Origin: Candidatus Wolfebacteria bacterium
GTDB lineage: Bacteria > Patescibacteriota > Minisyncoccia > Phycocordibacterales > EsbW-18
DNA: 48,976 nt
Direction: 5' to 3'
Assembly (NCBI GenBank): GCA_022616195.1
Contig: JAKEFG010000008.1
Span: 1 to 48,976 of the forward strand
Position 1 is the stretch's first letter. Every line of letters begins with the position of its first letter. The notes beneath the pieces are model-generated. The model was not told where the DNA came from, made no database searches, and saw only the letters and a program-made list of their open reading frames with translations. The translations under genes were made by a program, and so were the position numbers. Positions 32,165-41,000 of this stretch are shown here, piece by piece.

Positions 32165-32198
32165 AACGGCACGAAGCGACTCGTCGCTTCGTGCCGTT
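32165..32198. terminator. 15-bp perfect hairpin downstream of thyA
   Basis: AACGGCACGAAGCGA and TCGCTTCGTGCCGTT pair across a CTCG loop. It lies 11 nt beyond the thyA stop on the minus strand, between convergent transcripts, so a bidirectional terminator is likely. Confidence 0.6.
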
Positions 32199-32209
32199 TG
32201 TCAACCAAC

Positions 32210-33052
32210 CTACACTTGAAACGGTGCCTTGATTGCCGGATGGTGCTGGTATCCCTCCAGTCTAATGTCGCTGATTCCGAATTTGTTGATGTCGTTGATG
32301 GTGGGGTTGAGCCAGAGCTGCGGGAGTGGCATCGGTTCGCGAGTGAGTTGTTCGCGGACCGCCTTGAAGTGCGGGTGGTAGATGTGAGCATCATCCAGGC
32401 TAATGACGAACTGGTGTGGTTCCATGTTGACTACTTGGGCGACCATTGAGAGCAAGAGCGCGTAGCTCGCGATGTTGAACGGCACGCCGTGGAACATGTC
32501 GCAACTTCGCTGGACCATGTGCATGGACAGACGTCCCTTGGCAACGAAGAAGTGGAAGAACACGTGGCACGGAGGGAGTGCCATCTCCTCGGTTTCTCCG
32601 GGGTTGAACGCGGTTACCATGATGCGACGGTTATATGGGTTGGTTTGGAGTTCGTTGATTGCCCATGCGAACTGGTCGAACGAGGTTCCGTCCGGTCTCC
32701 GCCAGTCCCGCCACTGGGCCCCGTAAATACGTCCAAGGTCGCCGGGGAATCGGGAACGATTCGCCCAGTAATCGGCCTTGGCATTGGCAGTCCAGATGGT
32801 CTCGTTTTTGCCGACGAGTTCTTGTAGCGCTGTATCATCCATGCGACCTTCGCGGGTCGGTCCCTTGAGGAACCACAGAAGTTCCGCCACGACCTGATTG
32901 AAAGCGAGTTTCTTTGTGGTGACGGCGGGGAACCCGTGTTGGAGGTTGAAACGAAGCTGCTCTACCCACAACACTCGTGTGTACCCGTTACGACCCTCTC
33001 GGTCGACACCCGACTCCATGATCCGGTGAAGTGAATCCAGATATTGGCGCAT
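32210..33052 (-). CDS. thyA: Thymidylate synthase
   Basis: ThyA converts dUMP to dTMP using methylene-tetrahydrofolate. The 280-residue product has the N-terminal RV..EQLRFNLQHGFPAVTTKKL region, ELLWFLKGPT, the catalytic-cysteine motif ALPPCHVFFHFFV, QRSCDMFHGVPFNIASYALLL, and the C-terminal GYQHHPAIKAPFQV. The start at 33052 has GGAAAGGA about 6 nt upstream, a strong SD unlike most genes here. A tmk gene is divergently encoded next to it, so dTTP synthesis steps are clustered. The gene's codon style and SD suggest it may have arrived by transfer; that is inference. Confidence 0.96.
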   Translation of the reverse strand: MRQYLDSLHRIMESGVDREGRNGYTRVLWVEQLRFNLQHGFPAVTTKKLAFNQVVAELLWFLKGPTREGRMDDTALQELVGKNETIWTANAKADYWANRSRFPGDLGRIYGAQWRDWRRPDGTSFDQFAWAINELQTNPYNRRIMVTAFNPGETEEMALPPCHVFFHFFVAKGRLSMHMVQRSCDMFHGVPFNIASYALLLSMVAQVVNMEPHQFVISLDDAHIYHPHFKAVREQLTREPMPLPQLWLNPTINDINKFGISDIRLEGYQHHPAIKAPFQV

Positions 33053-33058
33053 CGCGAT

Positions 33059-33066
33059 TCCTTTCC
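33059..33066 (-). promoter_or_regulatory. Shine-Dalgarno sequence of thyA
   Basis: GGAAAGGA on the minus strand, 6 nt before the ATG at 33052. It is one of few clear SD sites in the window. Confidence 0.65.
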
Positions 33067-33144
33067 TATGGTTAGCCCTAAGGCTGGTTGACTAGGTACT
33101 GACTTCTGGAGCAATGCTACGATTTTTGGAAGGCGAGGTCAATC

Positions 33145-33173
33145 TTGAGGGATGTCCGGTTTAGTGTCATACT
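33145..33173 (+). promoter_or_regulatory. Promoter TTGAGG-17-CATACT for tmk, leaderless
   Basis: TTGAGG (33145-33150) and CATACT (33168-33173) are 17 bp apart. The -10 ends 6 nt before the ATG at 33180. Confidence 0.6.
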
Positions 33174-33179
33174 GTGTCC

Positions 33180-33785
33180 ATGTCTTTTATTGTTTTTGAG
33201 GGGGGAGAGGGCGCTGGCAAAAGTACATGCATACACCGTCTTAGAGAGTTGCTTCCCAAGGATACATTTGTGTTCACACGAGAGCCCGGAGGCAGTACCC
33301 ATGCGGAGCAGGTGAGGAATATTGTTGTTGGCTCACCTTTTACTGTCTTGGAACAACTGCTTTTTATGGAAGTCAGCCGCGCGATTCATCTCCGCGAAAC
33401 AATCAAACCTGCTCTTGAAGCCGGCCTGCATGTCGTCTGCGACAGGTTTTCGGCATCCACATTTGCCTATCAAATTACCGCTGACCACCAAGGCAAGGAT
33501 CTTGAGGATTTATTTCACACGCTTGAGGAAGAGATTGTTGGGGGGACACGACCGAATCTTTGGGTTGATTTTGTCGTTGACCCAAGCGAGGGCATGGCGC
33601 GTAAACAACGCTCGGGAGATGCACTGAACATCTTTGATAAACATAAATTGGACTATCACATAAGAGTTCGTAAAGGACTTGATATGTATCTTGCTGATAA
33701 GCCCGTGAAGCGCGTTGATGCGAGCCGGCCTCCTGAGGAGCTTGCTCAGAATGTTTTAGCTCTCATACAGAGAGAGATACAATAG
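33180..33785 (+). CDS. tmk: Thymidylate kinase
   Basis: dTMP kinase makes dTDP from dTMP and ATP. The 201-residue product starts MSFIVFEGGEGAGKST, which contains Walker A. It continues with TREPGG (the DRx-type dTMP-binding loop region), VVCDRFSASTFAYQ, and the lid region ARKQRSGDALN. Length fits the family. The promoter spacing sets the start at 33180 rather than GTG 33174. The stop is 6 nt before argS, and thyA is divergent upstream. Confidence 0.95.
   Translation: MSFIVFEGGEGAGKSTCIHRLRELLPKDTFVFTREPGGSTHAEQVRNIVVGSPFTVLEQLLFMEVSRAIHLRETIKPALEAGLHVVCDRFSASTFAYQITADHQGKDLEDLFHTLEEEIVGGTRPNLWVDFVVDPSEGMARKQRSGDALNIFDKHKLDYHIRVRKGLDMYLADKPVKRVDASRPPEELAQNVLALIQREIQ
33778..33783 (+). promoter_or_regulatory. 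Possible -10 element TACAAT before argS
   Basis: TACAAT ends 8 nt before the argS ATG at 33792 and overlaps the tmk stop. It could add a leaderless argS transcript to the tmk-argS read-through. Confidence 0.4.
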
Positions 33786-33791
33786 AGATAC

Positions 33792-35453
33792 ATGATTCGC
33801 GAAAGGCTTACAGATGCAATAGCAAAGGCACTTAAATCGCTCGGCATCGAGACGGGAGAGTTTGTTGTAGAACATCCGGCGGACCTGTCGCACGGGGATT
33901 ATTCAACGAATGCGGCGATGGTCGCGGCCAAAGCAACCGGCTCTAATTCGCGCGAATGGGCGAATAAGATCGTTGTCGAGCTTGAGAAACATAAACCGGA
34001 CGGCGTTGCCAGAATTGATATCGCGGGACCGGGTTTCATCAACTTCCATCTCTCGCGCGAGTTTTTTGCCGAGCGCGTCGGGGAAATTGTCAGGGTAAGC
34101 AGCGCGTACGGTAAAAACGACTCGCTCAAGGGGCAGAAAGTGATGGTGGAATACACCGATCCCAATCCATTCAAGGAGTTTCATATCGGACACTTAATGA
34201 GTAACGCCATTGGTGAGTCACTCTCGCGGCTCGTGGAGGCATCCAGTGCGGAAACAAAGCGCGTGTGCTATCAGGGTGACGTTGGCATGCACGTCGCAAA
34301 GGCGCTCTGGGGGAAGATGCACAAGCCGAACGCATCATGGGGAGAGGCGTATGCCATCGGCGCGCAAGAATACGACAAGCGCAAAGAAGACATTGACTCA
34401 CTCAACAAAAAAATCTACGAGCGGAGCGATAAAAACATCAACGCGCTCTACGACGAAGGAAAACAGGCAACACTTGCTGTGTTTGAAAATCTCTACGCAG
34501 TACTCGGAACAACATTTGACCACTACTTTTTTGAGACCGAGGCGGCCCCGGTGGGCAAGAAGATAGTTGAAGACGCTGTCGGTAAGGTATTTGAGGAAAG
34601 TAACGACGCTGTCGTGTTCAAGGGCGAGAAGTATGGGCTTCATACTCGCGTCTTTCTCAACTCGCAGGGCATTCCGACCTACGAAGCGAAGGAACTCGCG
34701 CTCGCCAAACTTAAATACGACTGGTTTCCCTACGATACCTCCATTGTCGTCACCGGGAACGAGATTAACGAATACTTCAGAGTGCTTCTCGCCGCTATGC
34801 GTGAAGTGTTTCCGGAGCTTGCGGCAAAAACAAAACACATCTCACACGGCATGCTCCGCTTGCCGAGCGGAAAAATGTCCTCACGGAAAGGCAACGTGAT
34901 TACCGCGCTGTCACTTATTGAAGAGGTGAAGGATCGTGTGCGCGAGAAGATGGAGGAACCCGACGAAACAATTGCCGAGCAAGTTGCCATTGCCGCCATC
35001 AAGTACTCAATCCTAAAGCAGGCGCCGGGCAAAGATATCACCTTTGATTTTGACAAATCGTTGTCGTTTGAGGGTGACTCCGGCCCGTATCTGCAATACA
35101 CCGCCGTGCGTGCGCGGTCGGTGCTTGAAAAAGGAAAAGCGGAGCAAGTTCCCACTTGGGAGTCGGATTCCCAAGTGAAGGGAGAGGTGCCAGAACAGGT
35201 AACGGAGACCGAGCGCCTGCTCTATCGGTTTCCCGAGGTGGTAGAGGAAGCGCTCACAATGTACGCACCCCAACAGGTCGTGCACTATTTGACGGCGCTT
35301 GCCGGCAGTTTCAATACGTTCTACGCCAAGGAAAAAATTGCAGATGCCAAAGACCCGCGGTCGCCGTACAAACTCGCGCTCACCCGTGCCACTGCCACTG
35401 TGCTTGCAAACGGTCTGTGGCTTCTTGGTATTGTTGTTCCAACAAAGATGTAA
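33792..35453 (+). CDS. argS: Arginyl-tRNA synthetase
   Basis: A 553-residue class I synthetase charging tRNA-Arg. An N-terminal Arg_tRNA_synt_N domain is followed by the HIGH-type motif in DPNPFKEFHIGHLMSNAIGE, a catalytic core with YEAKELALAKLKY, and the KMSSRKGN signature loop. The C-terminal DALR anticodon domain ends at LLGIVVPTKM. Within the region between the core and DALR domain an inverted repeat (35153-35177) encodes PTWESDSQVKG, a likely in-frame insertion. Confidence 0.96.
   Translation: MIRERLTDAIAKALKSLGIETGEFVVEHPADLSHGDYSTNAAMVAAKATGSNSREWANKIVVELEKHKPDGVARIDIAGPGFINFHLSREFFAERVGEIVRVSSAYGKNDSLKGQKVMVEYTDPNPFKEFHIGHLMSNAIGESLSRLVEASSAETKRVCYQGDVGMHVAKALWGKMHKPNASWGEAYAIGAQEYDKRKEDIDSLNKKIYERSDKNINALYDEGKQATLAVFENLYAVLGTTFDHYFFETEAAPVGKKIVEDAVGKVFEESNDAVVFKGEKYGLHTRVFLNSQGIPTYEAKELALAKLKYDWFPYDTSIVVTGNEINEYFRVLLAAMREVFPELAAKTKHISHGMLRLPSGKMSSRKGNVITALSLIEEVKDRVREKMEEPDETIAEQVAIAAIKYSILKQAPGKDITFDFDKSLSFEGDSGPYLQYTAVRARSVLEKGKAEQVPTWESDSQVKGEVPEQVTETERLLYRFPEVVEEALTMYAPQQVVHYLTALAGSFNTFYAKEKIADAKDPRSPYKLALTRATATVLANGLWLLGIVVPTKM
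35153..35177. repeat. In-frame inverted repeat inside argS
   Basis: CACTTGGGA and TCCCAAGTG are exact complements separated by 7 nt. The unit lies in a variable linker of the protein. Confidence 0.6.
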
Positions 35454-35518
35454 GCGTCCTTGCTTCCTCGCACACACTCGCCCGCAAGCAGAAATCCCCA
35501 TTGTTTCCGCAGGTTGGC

Positions 35519-35527
35519 TGGTATAAT
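35519..35527 (+). promoter_or_regulatory. Extended -10 TGGTATAAT upstream of the broken surface gene
   Basis: TATAAT preceded by TGG forms an extended -10. The predicted start near 35534 would give a leader of about 58 nt to the ATG at 35593. Confidence 0.45.
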
Positions 35528-35592
35528 CAGGCGCATAGACAGCATGTGGTTTTCGGACGCCACAGCGCCTTTTGGTTTCCGGTCTATGGGGC

Positions 35593-36894
35593 ATGACAAA
35601 AGGAAAACGAAAACAACGGCATAATCTTGACGCGATGTTTGATGTCTTTGTTGACCCGTCAAAGCGAGTGCTTGACTTGCGGACAAAGCCGCCGGAATTT
35701 CCCGTGCCGAGGCGGCGGGTTCGCCTCATGCGAGCGGCTCGCTACTCTGCTCCCATTGCGGTTTTTCTTATTGTCGCGGGGGTAGTTACAACCGTCTCGT
35801 TTACTGGCAGAGCGACGGTTGTGCATTTTTATCCGTCGGTGTGTCTTGGGAGCTGGCAAAGTCCGGAGCGGGCGCAGGGTGAGCCGGAAACGCTCCGCGG
35901 CAATGTATTCACGCGCGATATTACTGCGGTTGTGCGCGCCGCGGGCGAGGAACTCTTCTGCGGCGGGTTCATGGGAGACATACCAGAGGATGCGGCGGTA
36001 ACAAGTGCTTCGCTCAAGGTCGCGGTCTTCGTAGGTGATTACAACACACTCTCGCCGATGCGCACAACCGACACGTCGACGGTCTCACCGGCAGAGGATG
36101 GTGACTCTTCTCCATCATCTCCACAACCGGACGCGTCCGCGCCGGACACGGAATTGTCCGACGAAACCCCCACAGATATCTCAGACGAGGCGAGCGATTC
36201 ACCGGCTGAAGAGAGTGTGCCGGAAGAGAACGGGGCGCAGGGCGAAGAAACACCATCTGACATACCGACGGAAGAATCTCCAGCCGAACCCCTCTCGCTT
36301 TTCTCCAAAGCCATGCGGTTTGTTCGGGGGAGTTCGCTTAAGGGTATTGCGTTTGCATTTCCCCGCGCGAGGGCGCAAGAAGAAACGCCCTCAATCCCGC
36401 CGCAGGGCGAACCGGAAGTTATTATCGAGGAAAGCGCGCCTGCCACAGAGAGCGACGCTTCTACGGAAGCTGATTTTTCGGATGCCAATACTCCGCTTGA
36501 AAACGGTTTGCCGGAGGACGGCACGACAGAAGGTGAGGAAAGTGATACGGCGCCGGCTGAAGAAACACCGGACGCGAGTACCGATTTGTTCTCTGGTTCC
36601 GCCTTTGAGATTCTGGAAGCCGCCTACACGCTTGATGGCACGGAGTGGCTACCGTTGGGGAGTATTGCCGAGAGTGACATATTCAATGGTGTTGCGACAC
36701 TTCCGCTCCCCAAGATTTTCTGGGAGGAGCTCGCCGGCATTCAAATTCGGCTCACCAGCGGCGGACGTATTGACGCGGACACCGCCCTTGCGGTTGACGC
36801 GGTGTGGATTGAGGTTGACCACGAGGAAACACTTGTTGGACAAAAGCTCACCCCCAAGGAGGAGGCGGAGCTTCAAGCTTCCCAAAATAAATGA
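35593..36894 (+). pseudogene. Fragment 1 of the broken surface gene (N-terminal)
   Basis: About 433 residues, from MTKGKRKQRH to AELQASQNK. It contains the basic cytoplasmic start, the single transmembrane helix, a beta domain with SVCLGSWQSPERAQGEP, a long acidic low-complexity stretch (residues about 150-330), and a second domain ending in WIEVDHEETLVGQ. An automated pipeline would probably call this piece as an intact hypothetical protein. Confidence 0.6.
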
Positions 36895-37510
36895 GTCTGT
36901 CTATAACATTCTCCAGAAGGGAAAGAGCCACTTCGCCGGGGACGAGGATGTGCTCCTTGAGTTTGAACTGCCGCCGTACAGCGATCCGTTTGCAACCACC
37001 ACACCCGCAGACACTTCCTCCCCCGACGACGCTGAAACAGAAACAGTATTCTCGCCCGAGGTGTCTGTACCGACGGCGACAACCGCGCCGGAATTGTCGA
37101 CAGAGAACGAGAGTGCTCCGTCCACCCCACTGGAAGAGCCAGCGACTACCACAACACCAACCGTTGAGAGTGAAGGAAATTCCACATCGTCTCCCGCGGC
37201 AGAAGAGCCGATGTCTCTGGAATCTGAAGACGCTGAAACACCGTCACCCGATGAATCCGAAAACACCGGACCACCCGCCTCGACAACTGCTAAAGTGAGC
37301 GTGCGTGTTGGCGATGAAGCGGAAAAAGAAAGTAACGGAGCCGTAGCGGCTCTGATTTTGCATCTCCCGCGGTGGCGTCCGCGGGAGGCGAGTGCGCAAC
37401 AGGTGCCCGAACAGCCCATACCGCACGTCGCGCGGGTCACGGTGCGCGATCCTCTCGGTGAAGAACTTCCGATTCCTGCAGAGGTGCAGGAAGCCAGTGA
37501 CCTATCCTGA
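36875..37510 (+). pseudogene. Fragment 2 of the broken surface gene (middle)
   Basis: Continues in the +1 frame as KLPKINESVYNILQKGKSHF, followed by a Thr/Pro/Glu-rich linker and an immunoglobulin-like domain start, HVARVTVRDPLGEELPIPAEV. It has no start codon of its own near its beginning; the track merges it with a shadow frame starting at 36035. Confidence 0.55.
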
Positions 37511-37894
37511 TACCGAAGTACACGTGTTTCTCAAGCGACGCGACAGAGACGTCGTTGCACAGTACACGGCGTCGAGCGATGCGGGCGGTAACTTCTTGTA
37601 TCGGCACGCTGAGCGCGCCGGCGCCCAGCGGCTGGTCTCGGAAACGCACTCGCCATTCTTAGGCCGCTCGCAGAGAGGGGTGCATACCAGTTCTGGCTCA
37701 CTGCGGTGCTGGACAGCGGTGAGACCGACCCAACCCAGCCGTTTGATGTAGCTGTCGGTCAAAACGACAGTGTTGTTGCGACGCTCCTAACGATTGGCAG
37801 TACGGTCATCATATTGCTTCTTGTGCTGGTAGTGACGGCATTGTCCCTCCGACACTACGTTCTGCTCAAAGAACAACAGACTCCCGCCAAGTGA
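37491..37894 (+). pseudogene. Fragments 3 and 4 of the broken surface gene (C-terminal)
   Basis: Frame 0 gives VTYPDTEVHVFLKRRDRDVVAQYTASSDAGGNF, a beta-sandwich stretch. A further frame change leads to RGAYQFWLTAVLDSGETDPTQPF and a terminal transmembrane helix with a short cytoplasmic tail (YVLLKEQQTPAK). The exact third shift point is not resolvable by eye. Confidence 0.5.
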
Positions 37895-38006
37895 TACATC
37901 GGGCAAGCCCCCCCCGCGGTGTCGGCGGAGTGACTGCTGGCAATGTTCAAGTAACGGTCTGCCGATTGCACGCGGAAACACCGGTGTCCGAGTGACGGCT
38001 CTCTGG

Positions 38007-38012
38007 TACAAT
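38007..38012 (+). promoter_or_regulatory. -10 element TACAAT before ileS, sets the start
   Basis: TACAAT ends 7 nt before the ATG at 38020. The track's start at 38011 lies inside the -10 and would not be transcribed. Confidence 0.6.
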
Positions 38013-38019
38013 GGAGCGC

Positions 38020-41000
38020 ATGGATGCGGAATCACACAAGAGCGAGGCGACAGAGCGCACCGTCGCCGCAAAGAAACCCGCCTTCGCTAAAGCTGTGGCG
38101 GGCAAGTCCGCTCTGGCGGAGAGAGAAGAGCGTATTCTTGCGTTTTGGCAAGAAAACAACATTTTTGAGAAATCGCTGGCGAAGCCCTCGCCAAAGGGTG
38201 AGTTTGTCTTCTATGAAGGGCCGCCGACGGCGAACGGTCGCCCCGGCATTCATCATGTGGAAGCGCGCGCATTCAAGGACATCATTCCGCGGTATAAGAC
38301 GATGTGCGGGTACCATGTGCGCCGGAAAGGCGGCTGGGACACGCACGGACTCCCCGTGGAGCTTGAAGTAGAAAAAGAACTCGGGTTCAAGACCAAGAAA
38401 GATATTGAAACCTACGGTATTGCCGCATTCAACCAAAAGTGCCGCGAGAGTGTCTGGAAATACAAAGAGGAATGGGAGCGATTTACCACACGCATCGGCT
38501 ACTGGCTTGACCTTGAGCACTCTTACATTACCTACGAGACGAACTATATTGAGTCGCTTTGGTACATTATCAAGCGGGTTGCCAAGAAGAATCTGCTCTA
38601 CAAGGATTACAAAGTGGTGCCGTGGTGCCCCCGTTGTGGCACCGCGCTCTCCAGCCACGAGCTCGCGCAGGGATACGCGGATGTTGAAGACACTTCAGTC
38701 TATGTAAAGTTTCGGGTAAAAAACCCGGAGAGAGTCGGCCTATCGGGAGATGTGTACCTCCTCGCGTGGACAACAACCCCGTGGACCTTGCTGGGAAACG
38801 TTGCATTGGCTGTCGGAAAAAATGTTGAGTATGTAAAACTTCAGATACTTGATCCTGAAAAGTCAAAAAAAGGAGAAAGAAAAATTATAAACCTAATTTT
38901 ATCTAATGATATTTATTTAAAATTATACGATGCGGATATTAAGAATCCTCTCAAGATAGCTCTGGGGCTGGCACATACTCACAGCGAGGAGTTACATGAT
39001 ATACAAAAAACACTCGGATACTTAAAAGGAGAAGAATTAATTGGCCTTGAATACGAACCGTTGTTTCCGTATCTTGCTGACTCACTTCCCGAAAGCGAAA
39101 AGATAAAACTTGATAATGCGTTCAAGGTCTACGCGGCGGATTTTGTGTCCACCGAAGAAGGAGCCGGCATCGTGCATACCGCAGTAATGTACGGACAGGA
39201 TGACTTTGAGTTGGGAACGAAAATAGGACTCCCAAAGCATCACTTAGTAGACGAAGAGGGCAAATTTACCAAAGACACGGGGGAGTTTTCCGGCATGTTC
39301 GTAAAAGACGCGGATACTGCCATTATCGCCGCGTTGACGAGGCAAAATCTCTTTACAGAGGAGAAGATAACTCACACCTACCCGTTCTGCTGGCGCTGCA
39401 AGACGCCGTTAATCTACTACGCGCGCGACTCGTGGTATATTGCGATGTCAAAGTTGCGTGACAAACTCATCAAGGAGAACCAGAAGATACACTGGGAGCC
39501 GACGCACATCAGGGACGGACGATTTGGTGAGTGGCTTCGCGAGGTAAAGGACTGGGCGATAAGCCGCAATCGCTACTGGGGTACGCCGCTCCCGGTCTGG
39601 AAATGCACTGACTGCGGTGGGACAAAAGTCATCGGCTCTATTGCAGAGCTGCGGAAACACACCAAAACATCCGGCAACACCTATTTTGTCATGCGGCACG
39701 GACAGTCGGAGGGAAACACAAAAGGCACGGTGAACTATTTACCAGAGGTGTCAGACGGGCTCACGGATGTTGGCAGGGCGGAGGTAGCGCGAACGCTCAA
39801 ACATCTGCGCCCCGGTACGATTGATGTCATCATCACATCACCTCTTCAGCGAACACGAGAAACCGCAGAGATGGTTCGGGAATACCTCGGGCTTGGCGCA
39901 GACGGTGTTCTTGTTGACGAACGGCTCGGAGAGGTGCGTGTCGGGGAGTTTCAGGGGCTGACGTGGGGTGAGTATCATGATACGTATACTCTGGAAGAAC
40001 AATTCGTAACGGCTCCCGAAGGCGGAGAGACACGAACTGAAGTCAAACATCGTGCCGGGGAATTGCTCCACGAGATTGAAGAGCGTTACCAGGGAAAGAG
40101 CATACTTCTCATTTCTCACGAGGGTGTTATAGAGCTTTTCTACGCTGTTATTGAAGGGGCCGACGCGAAACGCTCGGCGGAGATTATTAGTGGACGGAGT
40201 ATACCCAACGCTCACTTGGAAAAACTTTCCTTCGTGCCCCTGCCGCACAATGCCAACTACGAGGTTGACCTGCACCGCCCGTATATTGACGACATTGCGC
40301 TTGTCTGCGAGTGCGACAGTGTTATGGAACGGGTGCCGGAAGTAATGGACGTGTGGTTTGACTCGGGCGCCGTGCCTTTTGCGCAGGACCACTATCCGTT
40401 TGAAAACAAACGATGGGTGGACTCCAAGGGATACCCGGCGGACTATATTTCTGAAGGACTTGATATGACACGCGGTTGGTTTTATACCTTGCATGCTGTC
40501 GGCATCTTGGCGAAAGGTAAACGAGCGTTTCAAAATGTCATCGCTGTTGGGCTTCTTAATGATGCGAGTGGAAAGAAGATGTCGAAGTCAGTCGGGAACG
40601 TGGTTGACCCGTGGAAAATGCTTGAGAAATACGGCGCGGACGTGCTCCGCTATTGGATGTATACCATCAACCAGCCCGGAGAGTCCAAAAATTTTGATGA
40701 ACGAACAGTTGATGAGGTAGCAAAACGAGTGTTTGGCATTTTGGAGAATGTTACCAAATTTTATGAGCTGTATGCGGACACTGACATTATGCCGGGTATA
40801 GAGAGTAACAATGTACTAGACCGGTGGATTCTCGCACGTCTCGGTATGCTCATTGGTAATATCACGGGAAACCTTGATGCACTCAAGGTGCTTGAGCCGG
40901 CGCGGGCTATTCGTGATTTTGTGACTGACCTCTCAACATGGTACATTCGTCGCTCGCGCGACCGTTTCAAGGGTGACGACGAGAAAGACAAACAGGCGGC

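Larger units (their letters stand above)
35593..37894 (+). pseudogene. Large surface protein gene broken by frameshifts
   Basis: One long coding region appears in successive frames. An N-terminal part (35593-36894) has a transmembrane helix, APIAVFLIVAGVVTTVSF, at about residue 50 and a Pro/Ser/Glu/Thr-rich middle. It shifts by +1 near the CCCAAAA run at about 36882, continues as KLPKINESVYNILQKG to 37510, and shifts by +1 near 37490 to give VTYPDTEVHVFLKRRDRD. It shifts again between about 37600 and 37660 to YQFWLTAVLDSGETDP. A C-terminal helix (TVIILLLVLVVTALSL) precedes the end at 37894. This is the plan of an anchored surface protein with beta-sandwich domains. It is either a decayed gene or a gene with sequencing errors; neighbouring genes are intact, which favours decay. 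Confidence 0.7.

Noticed and set aside
36035-36870. 491-aa ORF overlapping the broken surface gene
   Set aside because: Before about 36875 the frame is an Arg/Pro-rich shadow of fragment 1; only its last third carries the continuing protein sense.
37908-37915. Run of eight C residues downstream of the broken surface gene
   Set aside because: It lies after the last fragment and outside any gene, so a phase-variation role is not supported.
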